Under the pieces are notes generated by a model that worked only from the letters and a program-made list of their open reading frames with translations, searched no databases and was not told the DNA's origin. The position numbers were made by a program, and so were the translations under genes. Below, piece after piece: positions 7,375 to 16,672 of a stretch of DNA of 64,000 nt; the stretch's first letter is position 1, and each line of letters starts with the position of its first letter. Source of the stretch: Croceivirga sp. (GTDB lineage Bacteria > Bacteroidota > Bacteroidia > Flavobacteriales > Flavobacteriaceae); NCBI GenBank assembly GCA_028284665.1, contig JANQRG010000030.1, forward strand, positions 27,511-91,510. Reading direction: 5' to 3'.

Positions 7375-8394
7375 TTAGTTCAAATGTCTTTTCATGAATG
7401 GGACTACGGCATCGACCGCCTGTTGCATTTCGGGATAGATATCGTAGAAATTGAAATGATACCCTTTACCCCACACGATTTCCTTTTCGCTTTGGAGTAG
7501 GCTATAAAACTTTTTGGCCTGTTCAGGGATCAGGGCATCGTCCGTTGAAAAAACAAGCGTTGGAATGGTAATGTGCTCGGCCTGACGTATCGGGTCAAAT
7601 TTCTCCACCCAATCGATCCATGCGCTCCAGGACACTTCGTTTTTCCAGTTCTTAATAGCGCCACCGCGGTTTTCATCGAAGTAGTACTCTCCGGGTGTGA
7701 AATTAAAGCCTTCCACTTCCTGTGAATTGGTGAATATTTGAGTGGTCTTATTTTCACCAATGGTTTGAAAAAGGCGCTGGTTTTCCAGAGATCGTTTATG
7801 GTTGGTATCCAGGGTCTCCTTACCCCAAAAAGGTTCGGCAAGAGCAGGTTCGTACATCCAGGGAACCACTGCAGCGATGGCATCTACACGATCATCAGAA
7901 GCGGCCAGGTAGGCAGCATTGCCCCCGGAAGTGCAAACCCCAACCATTCCGATCTTGTCCACATAGGGGAGTTGTTCCAGATAGGTGACCGCAGCTTTCA
8001 GGTCGTTAAGCTTCCCCTCCACACTTTCATTTTGCCTGGGAAGGCCATCGCTTTCACCCCAACTGGCATAATCGAAATTAAGGACCACAAAGCCCTCTCT
8101 GGCCAATAGTTGGGCATAATTGTCCGGCATCATTTCCTTGACCGATGAAACCGACCCCTGAACAATTAGTGCGGGATAGTGCAGGGAAGGATCAAATCCT
8201 ACCGGTTTAAATAAGTGCCCTGCGAGGGTTAAATGGTCTCTTTGAAAGTTGATGTCTTCTTTGGTGACGGTTTTTGTACTAATTGTTTCCATTTTTTCTA
8301 GAATTGAAGTATTACGTGATGTTTGAGCGTTGACCAATGCTGTTGTTAAGAATAGCATGGACAACCATTTTTTGAGGTTCCATTGTGTTTTCAT
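7375..8394 (-). CDS. Exported alpha/beta hydrolase (dienelactone-hydrolase/YcjY-like)
   Basis: The start was moved to MKTQWNLKKW, giving a 339-residue protein with a cleavable signal peptide (to about LVNAQ). The earlier in-frame ATG at 8469 lies upstream of the promoter box at 8432-8439 and cannot be used from it. After a start near ITFQRDHL-like strands come ALIVQGSVSSVKEM, DYASWGESDG, the nucleophile turn VGVCTSGGNAAY (Cys or Ser could be the nucleophile), the acid in FSTDDALIP, and His in KGYHFNFYD. Such proteins are often found beside AraC regulators and aldo/keto reductases. It has a regulon promoter with an AraC-type operator and lies directly downstream of the AraC gene at 8506. Confidence 0.85.
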   Translation of the reverse strand: MKTQWNLKKWLSMLFLTTALVNAQTSRNTSILEKMETISTKTVTKEDINFQRDHLTLAGHLFKPVGFDPSLHYPALIVQGSVSSVKEMMPDNYAQLLAREGFVVLNFDYASWGESDGLPRQNESVEGKLNDLKAAVTYLEQLPYVDKIGMVGVCTSGGNAAYLAASDDRVDAIAAVVPWMYEPALAEPFWGKETLDTNHKRSLENQRLFQTIGENKTTQIFTNSQEVEGFNFTPGEYYFDENRGGAIKNWKNEVSWSAWIDWVEKFDPIRQAEHITIPTLVFSTDDALIPEQAKKFYSLLQSEKEIVWGKGYHFNFYDIYPEMQQAVDAVVPFMKRHLN

Positions 8395-8431
8395 TGTATT
8401 GAATGTTACGGGTTTGTCAATAATTACAATA

Positions 8432-8491
8432 CAAAAGTAGAGGGGCTTGGATCCTGAGGTGGAACCCAAAACTTCAATGGAATGACCAATT
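8432..8491 (-). promoter_or_regulatory. Promoter with AraC-type direct-repeat operator, site 3 (exported hydrolase)
   Basis: On the minus strand a TACTTTTG box (8432-8439) is preceded after 23 bp by TTTTGGGTT (8463-8470 region) and 21 bp further by AATTGGTCATT (8482-8491 region). It has the same geometry as sites 2, 4, 5 and 6. It lies between the hydrolase gene and the stop of the AraC gene at 8506. Confidence 0.75.
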
Positions 8492-8505
8492 TCTTGGTTG
8501 CGGAA

Positions 8506-9396
8506 TTACTTGCGGAAGTTACCGGGGGTCATCCCGCGATGCTTTTTGAAAAAACGGGTAAAATGTGTAGGTTCCTGGAAGTTTAAACGATAACAAATTT
8601 CTTTGATGCTAAGGTCGGAATAGGACAACAGGTAGTCGGCCTCCAGCATGATGCGCTCGTCGATGATACTTTTTGCATTTTTTCCCAGGGTTTCACGGAT
8701 CAATTGACTCAAATAGTTTGGAGTAATGCTCAATAGGTCGGCATATTCATTTACCGTGGTGGCTGTTAAAAAGTGTTCGTTTACCAAATGTCGATATCGG
8801 GCAACAAGACCATCGGTTTCCTTTTGTTTGCCTTTGCCTTGATTCATTTCTTCATAGACTTGGTTACAAAGCCATAAAATGGCTTGCAGGTTGGCTTTGA
8901 TCAATTCTTGCGCGCTGGACTCTCCACTGTGAAAGTTTTCATGGATTTGTTGGTAATAAAACTGACATTGCGCTGCTCTTTTAGGAGAAAGTTTAAAAAG
9001 ATTGGCTTCGTAAATATTAAAGAAAGGAAAGTCGCTCAATGCCTTTTCCTGGAATACCCGGCCCACAAATTCCGGTCTAAAGAACATCACAAATCCGGAG
9101 AGGTCCGGTTGTATGCCCTGCCAGTGATGCACCTGTCCGGGTGCGTTGAACACCAAATATTTCTCAGGCGTGTGAAAGGTTTTGTCGTTTATCCGGTACT
9201 CTAGCGGAGAGCCGCCTAACACCAATGAAATTTCAAAAAAGGCATTTCGGAAGGGAGTAACTGCCTTGGGTAAAGCGCCCCGGATTTCCTCATGGGTGCC
9301 GATATGGAAAGCTTCTGCATTTTTAGTGAGTTCCAAACCAAGAAATTCATAAAGCGATGAAATGGTCTTGTTGATTGGAATAGCGGAAACCTTCAT
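8506..9396 (-). CDS. AraC-family transcriptional regulator
   Basis: A 296-residue regulator starting at MKVSAIPINK (a start 5 codons earlier is open). The N-terminal half resembles a cupin sensor, with a segment LVFNAPGQVHHWQG. The C-terminal 100 residues carry both HTHs: LLSITPNYLSQLIRETLGK and ICYRLNFQEPTHFTRFFKKHRGMTP. The second HTH is nearly identical to that of the regulator at 157-1047. It ends 14 bp from the operator that serves the adjacent exported hydrolase, which makes that gene a likely direct target. Confidence 0.9.
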   Translation of the reverse strand: MKVSAIPINKTISSLYEFLGLELTKNAEAFHIGTHEEIRGALPKAVTPFRNAFFEISLVLGGSPLEYRINDKTFHTPEKYLVFNAPGQVHHWQGIQPDLSGFVMFFRPEFVGRVFQEKALSDFPFFNIYEANLFKLSPKRAAQCQFYYQQIHENFHSGESSAQELIKANLQAILWLCNQVYEEMNQGKGKQKETDGLVARYRHLVNEHFLTATTVNEYADLLSITPNYLSQLIRETLGKNAKSIIDERIMLEADYLLSYSDLSIKEICYRLNFQEPTHFTRFFKKHRGMTPGNFRK

Positions 9397-9490
9397 AGGC
9401 CAAAGATACATCAGTATAGATCAATAGAAGGTCGCACTTGGGTTTAACACCAATGTTTCACAAATTACAAGATAGGCAAGTAAGTACAGC

Positions 9491-9892
9491 TTATGCTAAT
9501 TCCTCTGTGCTTAAGCTTTCCCCTTCGCGCGGCAAATCGTATTGGATCCATTCGTCATTCAAATGAATATCCAGAGAATCCAGGCGACCGGGTCCAACGT
9601 TTTTATAAGCATGAGGAATGTTTGCAGGTCCAATAACCAAATCTCCCTCCTTCGCAATGAATTGTTTTTCACCTACAGTGAATTCTGCCGTTCCTTCCAG
9701 GATATGAAAAACCTCATCATAAGGATGCATATGCAAGTTAGGGCCTTCCCCAATCTCGTCGACGCTGTAGCGAATAACAACAACCTTAGCACCGTAGGGA
9801 TACCCTTCTAAAACTCCTTTAGGCGGGTTTTGTTTTTTTATCCAATCCGATTTGGGGATATGTACGGGTTCAATTCTTGATTTCTTCGGCAT
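9491..9892 (-). CDS. Cupin-domain protein
   Basis: A 133-residue single-domain cupin. Motif 1 is GPNLHMHPYDEVFHILEG (about 50-67), with both His and the Glu in the metal-binding pattern. Motif 2 holds PHAYKN (about 93-98) with the third His. No signal peptide is seen. The role could be an enzyme or a sensor-like binding protein and cannot be narrowed. It lies between the second AraC gene and the small membrane protein gene at 9962, on the same strand and 69 bp from the latter, so it may be read from the promoter at 10195. Confidence 0.85.
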   Translation of the reverse strand: MPKKSRIEPVHIPKSDWIKKQNPPKGVLEGYPYGAKVVVIRYSVDEIGEGPNLHMHPYDEVFHILEGTAEFTVGEKQFIAKEGDLVIGPANIPHAYKNVGPGRLDSLDIHLNDEWIQYDLPREGESLSTEELA

Positions 9893-9961
9893 ACTATAGA
9901 TTTTTAGAGGATGATACTTTTTAAACGTCTTTACATTATTATGGGACCAAAGGATACGAGA

Positions 9962-10171
9962 TCATCGTTTTTCTACGTTAACTTTTGAAAATACTTTGGT
10001 CCAGAAAGGAATGAGTAAATACACCATAAGCGGCACCAGGATCAGGGTCAATACCAAGGTTCTAAGGAGAACAGGTAAGTGGTTTAAGTGGTCTCCAAAT
10101 ACCAATAATAGCACGGTTATTGCCGGATAGATGGCTATCCATACGATAAATGTTGATTTTAACTTTTTCAT
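9962..10171 (-). CDS. Small two-span membrane protein (69 aa)
   Basis: The protein has a short basic start (MKKLKS), a first hydrophobic helix (about 7-25), the loop GDHLNHLP, a second helix (about 33-56) and a basic tail. I do not recognise the family; DUF2798-like two-span proteins are similar in size. It is preceded by a well-formed promoter and AraC-type operator, and a decayed paralogue lies at 6318-6511, which shows that it is a real gene family in this region. Confidence 0.75.
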   Translation of the reverse strand: MKKLKSTFIVWIAIYPAITVLLLVFGDHLNHLPVLLRTLVLTLILVPLMVYLLIPFWTKVFSKVNVEKR

Positions 10172-10194
10172 GATCTTTCTAATTTAATTACAAT

Positions 10195-10257
10195 CAAATG
10201 TACTTCCGATAGCCGCCTCCCAATGAACCAGAAACCAAGAAGAAATGACCATTTTTA
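10195..10257 (-). promoter_or_regulatory. Promoter with AraC-type direct-repeat operator, site 4 (69-aa membrane protein)
   Basis: On the minus strand a TACATTTG box (10195-10202) is preceded after 23 bp by TTTCTGGTT (10226-10234 region) and 21 bp further by AAAAATGGTCATT (10245-10256 region). The distal end overlaps the stop codon of the AraC gene at 10255-11160. The ATG is 23 nt from the box. Confidence 0.75.
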
Positions 10258-11160
10258 CGTATTGCGAAGTTGTAGCGGGGTTTTACCGGTTTTCTTCTTG
10301 ACAAAACGGACAAAATGGGTGGGATTGTCAAAGTGGAGGTCATAGGCGATCTCACTTACTGTTCTGGAGGTTTGCAGCAGTAATGTTTTCGCTTCCTGTA
10401 ATTTCCGATTGTGAATTAACTGTAAAGCAGTGCTTCCCGTAAGGCTTTTTACCACATAGTTTAAATGGGTGGGATGGATGGATAGCTGGTCAGCAAACGC
10501 TTTTACCGATTTAAGCACCTCTTCTTTGTCAGTGCCATATTGTTGTTCTATTAGTTCACGGAAGCTATTCAATATGCGTTTGTCCGAATTTTGTATCACG
10601 GCATTTGTTCCCAATTTTTCTTCGTATAGATTTTTGGATTCCAAGAGCACGATGTTCAAATACGATCGAAAAATATCCTCTTTATTGGGTAATGTCTGCT
10701 GAGACAAGGTGACGATATTCTCACAGGTCTGGCGCAAATGCCGACTTTCTTCAGCTGTGATGGCAATGCTCATAGAAGCATTCTGGGTAAAGAAAGGAAA
10801 GTCTGCATGTAGTTTGTTCTTTTTATGTACTATGGCATAAAAGTCAGTTGTGAAGTAAAGCACATAGCCACTCATGGGCGCAATACTTTCCCAGGATTGG
10901 ATATGTCCTTCTCCTGAAAAAAACAGCGTATTGGTCGCTAAATGTGCATTGTTTTGATTGTTATGCATCTCAATAGCACCACTAAGAATAAGCATGATCT
11001 TGTAAAATCGTTTGCGATACGGAGGCATTGTCTGGGGAATTACTTTAGCAGAATCTTCTAATCTACCAATCGCAAATCCATTAAAAACAGGGCAGTCAAA
11101 GTTGATAAAGTCAAAATACTCTTGAATTGTGGATAAGGTATAAATGCCATCTACTTTCAT
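10255..11160 (-). CDS. AraC-family transcriptional regulator
   Basis: A 301-residue regulator with an N-terminal sensor region (about 1-160) and a C-terminal double [24 protein letters not shown], then [25 protein letters not shown]. The second recognition segment (DNPTHFVRF) differs from the QEPTHFTRF pair, so its DNA target probably differs too. It lies immediately upstream of the small membrane protein gene and its stop codon overlaps that gene's operator. Confidence 0.9.
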   Translation of the reverse strand: MKVDGIYTLSTIQEYFDFINFDCPVFNGFAIGRLEDSAKVIPQTMPPYRKRFYKIMLILSGAIEMHNNQNNAHLATNTLFFSGEGHIQSWESIAPMSGYVLYFTTDFYAIVHKKNKLHADFPFFTQNASMSIAITAEESRHLRQTCENIVTLSQQTLPNKEDIFRSYLNIVLLESKNLYEEKLGTNAVIQNSDKRILNSFRELIEQQYGTDKEEVLKSVKAFADQLSIHPTHLNYVVKSLTGSTALQLIHNRKLQEAKTLLLQTSRTVSEIAYDLHFDNPTHFVRFVKKKTGKTPLQLRNT

Positions 11161-11207
11161 TGAAAACCAATTCTTGATTTACAAGGTAGTGCATTATTCA
11201 AAACGAC

Positions 11208-11669
11208 TTACCGGTTTTGTTCGTTTAAAAAGTCTAAAGCTATCCGTACCTGTTTGTCAAGATCTTTAACCTTCAAAATGGCGTAGATAAGACTTCTTTT
11301 TTTTCCATCCGTCAGAACGTCAAAAATAGACTTTGCCTCAGGGTCCTGTGCCAAAAGTACCTCGAGTACCTCCGGGATCGCAACACCTAATTGATCGGGA
11401 TCCTCTTCGATACTAAAAGCTACAAGATCCCCTAGGTTCTTTCCTAAGGCTTTTAAACGTTTTCCTGACACAATTAAGTAGAAGTTACCATCGCCCAGGT
11501 GATTTAACCCGCAACGGTACGAAACTAAGTTATCAATGGTACAGATCAATCGGGTCTTACGTTTGTTGCTCAGTTTGCCTACAATAGCCGCTTCGATCTT
11601 GAGGTAGTAGTAACCCCCTTTGCGTTGTTCTAATTGTTTGATGGTCTGTTGCCCCTGATGTAAACTCAT
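11208..11669 (-). CDS. YdeI/OmpD-associated family protein with DUF1905 domain
   Basis: A 153-residue protein with an N-terminal beta-rich DUF1905-like part (about 15-95, LNHLGDGNFYLIVSGKRLKALGKNLGD region) and a C-terminal helical YdeI-type tail (LTDGKKRSLIYAI and the following helix). The family is linked to stress and bacteriocin protection in enterobacteria, but the biochemical role is unknown. The start overlaps the stop of the upstream SRPBCC gene by 4 bp, so they are cotranslated. Confidence 0.8.
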   Translation of the reverse strand: MSLHQGQQTIKQLEQRKGGYYYLKIEAAIVGKLSNKRKTRLICTIDNLVSYRCGLNHLGDGNFYLIVSGKRLKALGKNLGDLVAFSIEEDPDQLGVAIPEVLEVLLAQDPEAKSIFDVLTDGKKRSLIYAILKVKDLDKQVRIALDFLNEQNR

Positions 11670-12199
11670 TTATTATTTTCAGCAAACTTCTTTAATCCAG
11701 CCAGATCTTTGAGATGCATGTTGTGTGTCCATTGAATTATCCCAAAAACATACGGAAAAATATGACTAGGCCTTTTTAAGGTGTTATCAAAATACAACAA
11801 TACACGGGTATGCTCCACGTCAATTTCGTTCAAATAGAAATGTAGCCTTGTGTTTTGTTCAAAAGGGGCGTTGCTTGTTAAATAGAAGCTTACTTTTTCA
11901 TTGGCAACTAATGCTATGACCTCTTGATACCCGAACTGCTTCCCCTTTTGCAGATAAACCGTTTGTGCACCAAGTTGACCGTCTACATTTCGTACGGCAC
12001 ATTGCGATTTGGTTGCTGAAGGCCAGGCCGACCATTTCATGAGTTGTTCCTGATACCGTATGGCATCATAGATAGCCTTAGGAGGTGCTTTAATCAGGAT
12101 TTCTTCCAGGTATTGTACCTTGGTGGGTAGGTTGAAATATAAAACGAAAAGTGAGGTTAAAAGTCCTGAGATTACTCCAATTATAACTGCAAGTACCAT
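11666..12199 (-). CDS. Membrane-anchored SRPBCC-fold protein
   Basis: With the start at MVLAVIIGVI the protein is 177 aa; in-frame starts 13 codons earlier add no conserved sequence. An N-terminal membrane anchor (about 1-20) is followed by a START/SRPBCC-like domain beginning VQYLEEILIKAPPKAIYDAI, with WSAWPSATK and a closing long helix (NMHLKDLAGLKKFAEN). Such domains bind hydrophobic ligands. It lies 69 bp after a Crp-type regulator gene and overlaps the YdeI gene, so the three probably form one unit. Confidence 0.75.
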   Translation of the reverse strand: MVLAVIIGVISGLLTSLFVLYFNLPTKVQYLEEILIKAPPKAIYDAIRYQEQLMKWSAWPSATKSQCAVRNVDGQLGAQTVYLQKGKQFGYQEVIALVANEKVSFYLTSNAPFEQNTRLHFYLNEIDVEHTRVLLYFDNTLKRPSHIFPYVFGIIQWTHNMHLKDLAGLKKFAENNK

Positions 12200-12268
12200 T
12201 TTTTTGGTTTTTACTACTCGCAAAACTAGAACCAACAATATTGGATTTTTTTGCCCTAAGACAAAAAA

Positions 12269-12832
12269 TCACCCTCTTTTAGCGCGTAACCGACTCAAAG
12301 AACTCTGTGTAACCCCTATAAAACTGGAAATGTATTTTAAGGGGTATCTATTCAACCAGTTTTTTTCTGCTTCCACTCGGAGATAGCGTTCCGTTGCATC
12401 TTCGCTTTGAAACGAAATTATATTTCGGGACATATTAGCAAAAGCTTCTTCAACTGTTCTACGTAGCAGCGTGTTGTACGCACGGGATTTTATCGCCAAA
12501 CGATCACTTTTTTCTTTAGTGATCCGATATACCAGGCTTTCTTCAATACTTTCTATGGAAACAAGCGCAGGACACTGGTGGAGGTAGCTATCCAATTCTG
12601 TAAAAATTTGCCCTTCAGTCCCTAACCAAACGGTAAAATCCTTATCGTCCTTGCAATAATACAAACGCACCGTTCCTTTTTCTACAAAAAAATATTGATT
12701 ACAAATATGCCCTTGTTTGAGTAAGAATGCTCCTTTTTCAAGAACGGTAAGTGTTAGATGATCATAAATTTCATTGACTTCGCTATCCGTTCCGCCGGAG
12801 AGTCGTTTTATTTCGGTTGTTAGAAGACGCAT
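12269..12832 (-). CDS. Crp/Fnr-type transcriptional regulator
   Basis: A 187-residue protein with an N-terminal cyclic-nucleotide-binding-like beta roll (about 20-115, with GAFLLKQGHICNQYFFVEKGTVRLYY) and a short C-terminal HTH (ISSFIGVTQSSLSRLRAKRG). The effector pocket lacks the arginine-serine pair expected for cAMP, as is usual for this Bacteroidota subfamily. Its likely targets are the downstream SRPBCC and YdeI genes. Confidence 0.85.
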   Translation of the reverse strand: MRLLTTEIKRLSGGTDSEVNEIYDHLTLTVLEKGAFLLKQGHICNQYFFVEKGTVRLYYCKDDKDFTVWLGTEGQIFTELDSYLHQCPALVSIESIEESLVYRITKEKSDRLAIKSRAYNTLLRRTVEEAFANMSRNIISFQSEDATERYLRVEAEKNWLNRYPLKYISSFIGVTQSSLSRLRAKRG

Positions 12833-12874
12833 TAGACCGATTGTTCGTTCCCTTAAAACTAAAGAATTCCAATT

Positions 12875-12910
12875 AAAAACAGCGACCCTCGTTCTTGAGA
12901 AATCGCTGTT
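12875..12910. terminator. Repeated hairpin element, copy A
   Basis: AAAAACAGCGACCCTC followed by TTGAGAAATCGCTGTT; the outer stem CAGCGA/TCGCTG (12880-12885, 12903-12908) is perfect and the inner CTC/GAG can extend it. It stands 3' of the DJ-1 gene. A stretch reading TCCAGCACTAAA follows. It is one of four related copies in the window, all at gene ends. Confidence 0.75.
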
Positions 12911-12945
12911 AATCCAGCACTAAAATAGTTTTAGGGATTTAAGGC

Positions 12946-13791
12946 TTACTCTTGCCCGCCTTTTTGGTTTTTGGCAGCATCAAATAGCGGATCTGCCATT
13001 GAAGCATACATTGTTTTCATAAAGTGTAAGACTTCCGGTTTTGTTTTTTCAACACTTCCGCCATTAATGGGCGGTTGTGGGTCATATTCCATGTCCAACA
13101 TTACGGCTTGTGTATAGTCTTCACCGGTTAATTCTGCCATTATGGCCAGTGCCATATCCATACCTGCTGTAACTCCGGCGGATGTCCAGTACTTTCCATC
13201 TTGTGTATAGCGCTCTCCCGTAAAAGTGGCTCCATTTTCGGCCAGTATTTCTTCTGCTCGAAACCAATTTCCCGTTGCTTTTCGTCCATCTAGCAAGCCC
13301 GTTTTTCCTAAAATCCAACCCCCGGTGCAAACACTAGTAGTGTATTGTGTGGTTTTATCGATATCCCGAATCCATTGCAACAGGGCTTCATTATATGAAT
13401 TCTCAATAGTTTCTTTAAAACCACCCGGAACTACCAGAATATCCAAACTATCCACTTGCGTTACAGTGGTATCCGGCACAAATTCCAATCCCATTACGGT
13501 AGTTACATTACCCGGATGTAACGCTATGGTCATCACATTAACCCCCATTATATTCTTAAATATATATCGCGGTCCTAAAGCGTCTAAATCATTAACGCCG
13601 TCATACACCAGAACACCTACATTTTTAATATGGTGTTCTTTGATTTTAACCAATTGCATTGTTTCTTCATGGGTCATTGTTTCGACCTCCGAAGTACTTT
13701 CCGTTATCTCTTCTTTTAGTGAGGCTTCTTTTTTACTTTGGCAAGCGCTCAAGCCAATGAGCGCCACCATCATAAGGATTGTATTTTTCAT
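12946..13791 (-). CDS. DJ-1/PfpI-family lipoprotein, isonitrile-hydratase-like
   Basis: The 281-residue protein has a lipoprotein signal (LIGLSAC, Cys17), a charged linker to about residue 52, then a DJ-1/PfpI domain: VGVLVYDGVNDLDALGP (about 58-73), LVVPGGF (about 119-125) and the nucleophile elbow SVCTGGWILG with Cys155. The DLDALGP and CTGG motifs resemble the isonitrile hydratase branch rather than the protease or glyoxalase branches. A tail beyond about 230 includes YDPQPPINGGS, also typical of that branch. It starts 4 bp after the TonB receptor gene, so the two are one operon. The lipid anchor places the activity in the envelope. Confidence 0.8.
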   Translation of the reverse strand: MKNTILMMVALIGLSACQSKKEASLKEEITESTSEVETMTHEETMQLVKIKEHHIKNVGVLVYDGVNDLDALGPRYIFKNIMGVNVMTIALHPGNVTTVMGLEFVPDTTVTQVDSLDILVVPGGFKETIENSYNEALLQWIRDIDKTTQYTTSVCTGGWILGKTGLLDGRKATGNWFRAEEILAENGATFTGERYTQDGKYWTSAGVTAGMDMALAIMAELTGEDYTQAVMLDMEYDPQPPINGGSVEKTKPEVLHFMKTMYASMADPLFDAAKNQKGGQE

Positions 13792-13795
13792 TTTA

Positions 13796-16192
13796 CTAAA
13801 ATTTGATATTCAATGTTGCTCCAAAAGTTCTTGGTTCTGAGATACGGGTACTTCTTCCAAAGCTCGTATCAGGTGCTCCAAAGGCGATATAGCGCTCATC
13901 CGTAATATTTCTCATCCATGCGGATAATGTATACGTGCCATTGCTTAACGTTACCAATGTATTTAACAGGCTATAGGATTCAATTTCCAAATCGTTTTGG
14001 ATGTCACTAAAGGCATCACCTATATTTCTGAATTCACCACGTAGCGTTACGTTATAATTCTTAAACACAGGAAATTGGTATTGTCCTGCCAGAAACAAGG
14101 TATGTTCCGGTGCATTGGACAAGGTATTGCCAGACACATCGGTTAAGGTTGTTTCGATTTCTCCCAAAGCTTCATTGAATACATCCCGGGATAATACAAA
14201 ATCTTTGTACTCAGTATCATTGATACCCAGATTAGCTTCTAACTGTACGCCTTTAGTTGGAATGGCAATAGCTTCCAGCTCAATTCCTGTTGACCTGGCA
14301 TCGCCAACGTTGGTTCTGGCAAACACAAAATCTCCAAAGGAGTTAAGAAATTGCAGATCTTCCCAGTCGATATGAAACAAGGCGAGGTTAAGCTGTAAAG
14401 TGTTGTTTAACCAATTGGACTTATACCCAATTTCGAAATTGTTGGAATACTCGGGTTCAAAGGTCTGGGACACCCCCTCAGGCAGTAGATTGCCATTAAT
14501 ACCACCTGCTCTAAAGCCTCTTGTATAGCTTGCATATGTATTTTGATTTTTGTTGATGGCAAAGGCCAATGCCAATTTGGGGAGCAAGGCATCATAATTG
14601 CCACTTACTTCCGTTCTTGGGTCAATAAATGTAATGTCCCCATTTACCTCTTCAAAACGACTAAAAATCAGTTTGCGATTTTCATATTCATAGCGTAAGC
14701 CCACAGTTGCGGTAAATGCCTTCGAGAAAGCATAATTTACCTCGCCAAAAAGCGCTATGCCTTCATTTTTTCCAATCTGACTGAACACGTCAAGTGTAGT
14801 AGCATTCACAATTCTAGCGGTATTGGTTGATGGTTCATAATTCGTTTGGTTAAAGTAATAGCTACCCGCCGTATAGTTAAGTACAGTGTTCTTACGCTCT
14901 GAAGAGATACGGATCTCTTGTGAAAAAACTTCCTGAGGCTTATTCATTACCCCTACTTCACCTTCATTATAACTTGCAAATACCTGTCCGGGAACTTGAG
15001 GGAAAAAGTCAATGTCATCAAAACGTAATCCTACACGTTGATAGGCAGAAATTGAAGATATTTTGAAGGTATTGGCTTCGTAATTTACAGCTACAGCGGC
15101 ATTGAGTAAATTACGTTGATGTTCACCAACCCTTCCTAAAAAAATGCGATCGGGATTGTCAAGTGCCAGTTGATCATCTTGTACGGATACAAAAAATGCA
15201 CTGGCATCAGATTGATCTATTTGGGTTTTTAGATTCAGCGTAGCATTCCATCTGCTATTGGGCAACCACTTTAAAAACACATTGCCAAAAAGACTGGATT
15301 CATCGCCAACACGACGACCCTCCTGACCCAAGACCGGGTCAGCCGCACCTTCAGTAGAATTGGTCAAAAAACCATCCCTGTATTGATGTTGCACGGCTAT
15401 GCCAAAGTACAGTTCATTAGGAATAAGCGGAGATTTAAAACCAAATCCGTGGCGTTGCAAGCCCAAATTCCCAACACTACTTTCAAAGAATCCTGACTTT
15501 TTATTAGTAGGTTTTTTGGTAATAATATTGATGACACCTCCTAACGCGTTTCGGCCATAGAGCGTTCCTTGCGGGCCTCTTAATACTTCAACCCGCTCTA
15601 CATCCATAAACTGTAAACCTCCGGAAGCGATATCCAAACTATTAACACCATCTACATAAGTAGCGATTGCGGGGTTTTCTGAGAATACCTGAATACCCCT
15701 TATGCTTTGTAATCCTTGAAAGCCAACACCTAGCTGGGTTGCGCTATAATTGGGGATGATTCCTGTAAGTTCATTTACATTCCAACTGCGTGTCTCTTGT
15801 AAGCGTTTTGCGTTAAGACTTGTTACCGCAATCGGCACATCTTGCAGTTTTTGTTCTCGTTTAAGTGCAGAAACCACTACTTCGTCAATTTGTGTAGTGG
15901 CAGGTTCCAGGATAATGGTTAATGTTGGATTGCTATCGGTAACCACTATTTCGATCACTTTAGTAGCATAACCTATCTCACTTATTTGTAAGGTATGTTT
16001 TCCGTTTTTTAATTGCAGTCGGAACGTTCCGTCTATGTTCGAAACTGTACCTTCTGTTGAGTTCAATACCGCTATGTTGGCATCAGCAATGGGTTGGTTT
16101 TCGGGATTGGTAATTGTACCAGATACGGTTTGTGCCAGACATAATGGCGCACTAAGGCCGATCCATAGGACGACCAGAATTATTTTATCCAT
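13796..16192 (-). CDS. TonB-dependent outer-membrane receptor
   Basis: A 798-residue receptor: signal peptide (to about LCLAQ), a carboxypeptidase-regulatory-like domain (about 22-100, GTITNPENQPIADANI), a TonB-box region EVVVSALKRE, a plug domain (about 115-225, with LRGPQGTLYGRNALGGVINIIT) and a beta barrel ending in Phe. It is of the small-ligand (siderophore or metal-complex) type, not the SusC type, and has no SusD partner. It follows the CNGKC protein gene and is joined to the isonitrile-hydratase-like lipoprotein gene by a 4-bp gap. The ligand is unknown; a metal chelate is the best guess from context. Confidence 0.88.
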   Translation of the reverse strand: MDKIILVVLWIGLSAPLCLAQTVSGTITNPENQPIADANIAVLNSTEGTVSNIDGTFRLQLKNGKHTLQISEIGYATKVIEIVVTDSNPTLTIILEPATTQIDEVVVSALKREQKLQDVPIAVTSLNAKRLQETRSWNVNELTGIIPNYSATQLGVGFQGLQSIRGIQVFSENPAIATYVDGVNSLDIASGGLQFMDVERVEVLRGPQGTLYGRNALGGVINIITKKPTNKKSGFFESSVGNLGLQRHGFGFKSPLIPNELYFGIAVQHQYRDGFLTNSTEGAADPVLGQEGRRVGDESSLFGNVFLKWLPNSRWNATLNLKTQIDQSDASAFFVSVQDDQLALDNPDRIFLGRVGEHQRNLLNAAVAVNYEANTFKISSISAYQRVGLRFDDIDFFPQVPGQVFASYNEGEVGVMNKPQEVFSQEIRISSERKNTVLNYTAGSYYFNQTNYEPSTNTARIVNATTLDVFSQIGKNEGIALFGEVNYAFSKAFTATVGLRYEYENRKLIFSRFEEVNGDITFIDPRTEVSGNYDALLPKLALAFAINKNQNTYASYTRGFRAGGINGNLLPEGVSQTFEPEYSNNFEIGYKSNWLNNTLQLNLALFHIDWEDLQFLNSFGDFVFARTNVGDARSTGIELEAIAIPTKGVQLEANLGINDTEYKDFVLSRDVFNEALGEIETTLTDVSGNTLSNAPEHTLFLAGQYQFPVFKNYNVTLRGEFRNIGDAFSDIQNDLEIESYSLLNTLVTLSNGTYTLSAWMRNITDERYIAFGAPDTSFGRSTRISEPRTFGATLNIKF

Positions 16193-16287
16193 TTATGATT
16201 ATGATTAATGATAAATCCACAATTGTGGACACAAAATTTATGTAGCCATAGCGACCTATAGCTGTGAATACGACCAGGGATGAGGCA

Positions 16288-16659
16288 CTATACCCGGGGC
16301 GGGTGAAAAATATCCCAATGTAGTAGATGAGAATAGTTATCAGCCGTAAAAGAAAACGACTGTTGCACGGATGGAATACACTTTACGTTTAAAATGTTTT
16401 CACGGATCCTAAAGAATACAAATTCATATGTATTATAAGTAAGTTGGGGTAGTTTTTGTTCTTGCTCCGTTTGCTTTTCTTGCAACTGTTGCATCAAATA
16501 ACATTTCCCGTTACAACGCAACTCAGGCTGTTTTTTGTTTATACACAATACTTCCTTTATGTATTCATTATTGGCCAAAAAATCGATCCATACAGTAATA
16601 TTAACCGCTGGTTGTGCATGTAAACAAGATAGGAGTAGTATGGCAAAAAAACGTTGCAG
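16288..16659 (-). CDS. Small exported CNGKC-motif protein, start codon unclear
   Basis: The frame encodes a signal-peptide-like segment (RFFAILLLSCLHAQPAVN) followed by WIDFLANNEYIKEVLCINKKQ, PELRCNGKCYLMQQL and a variable tail. I recall similar short Bacteroidota proteins with the cysteine motif CNGKC beside metal-linked TonB receptors. No ATG, GTG or TTG occurs between the upstream stop and the signal segment; the listed start is a CTG at 16659. TTG at 16578 is the first common alternative start, but it would remove the signal. A 7-T run just upstream could hide a frameshift or sequencing error. A TATCTTTG box lies at 16673-16680. Confidence 0.6.
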   Translation of the reverse strand: MQRFFAILLLSCLHAQPAVNITVWIDFLANNEYIKEVLCINKKQPELRCNGKCYLMQQLQEKQTEQEQKLPQLTYNTYEFVFFRIRENILNVKCIPSVQQSFSFTADNYSHLLHWDIFHPPRV

Positions 16660-16672
16660 ATTGTTGTTTTTG

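Noticed and set aside
9924..9952. An AraC-like AACG and GACC pair 21 bp apart upstream of the cupin gene.
   Set aside because: The half-sites are poor, no box is at the right distance, and the ATG would lie where the box should be.
16193..16287. Two GACC boxes upstream of the TonB receptor gene as a possible AraC operator.
   Set aside because: They are 19 bp apart instead of 21 and no promoter box is at the set distance.
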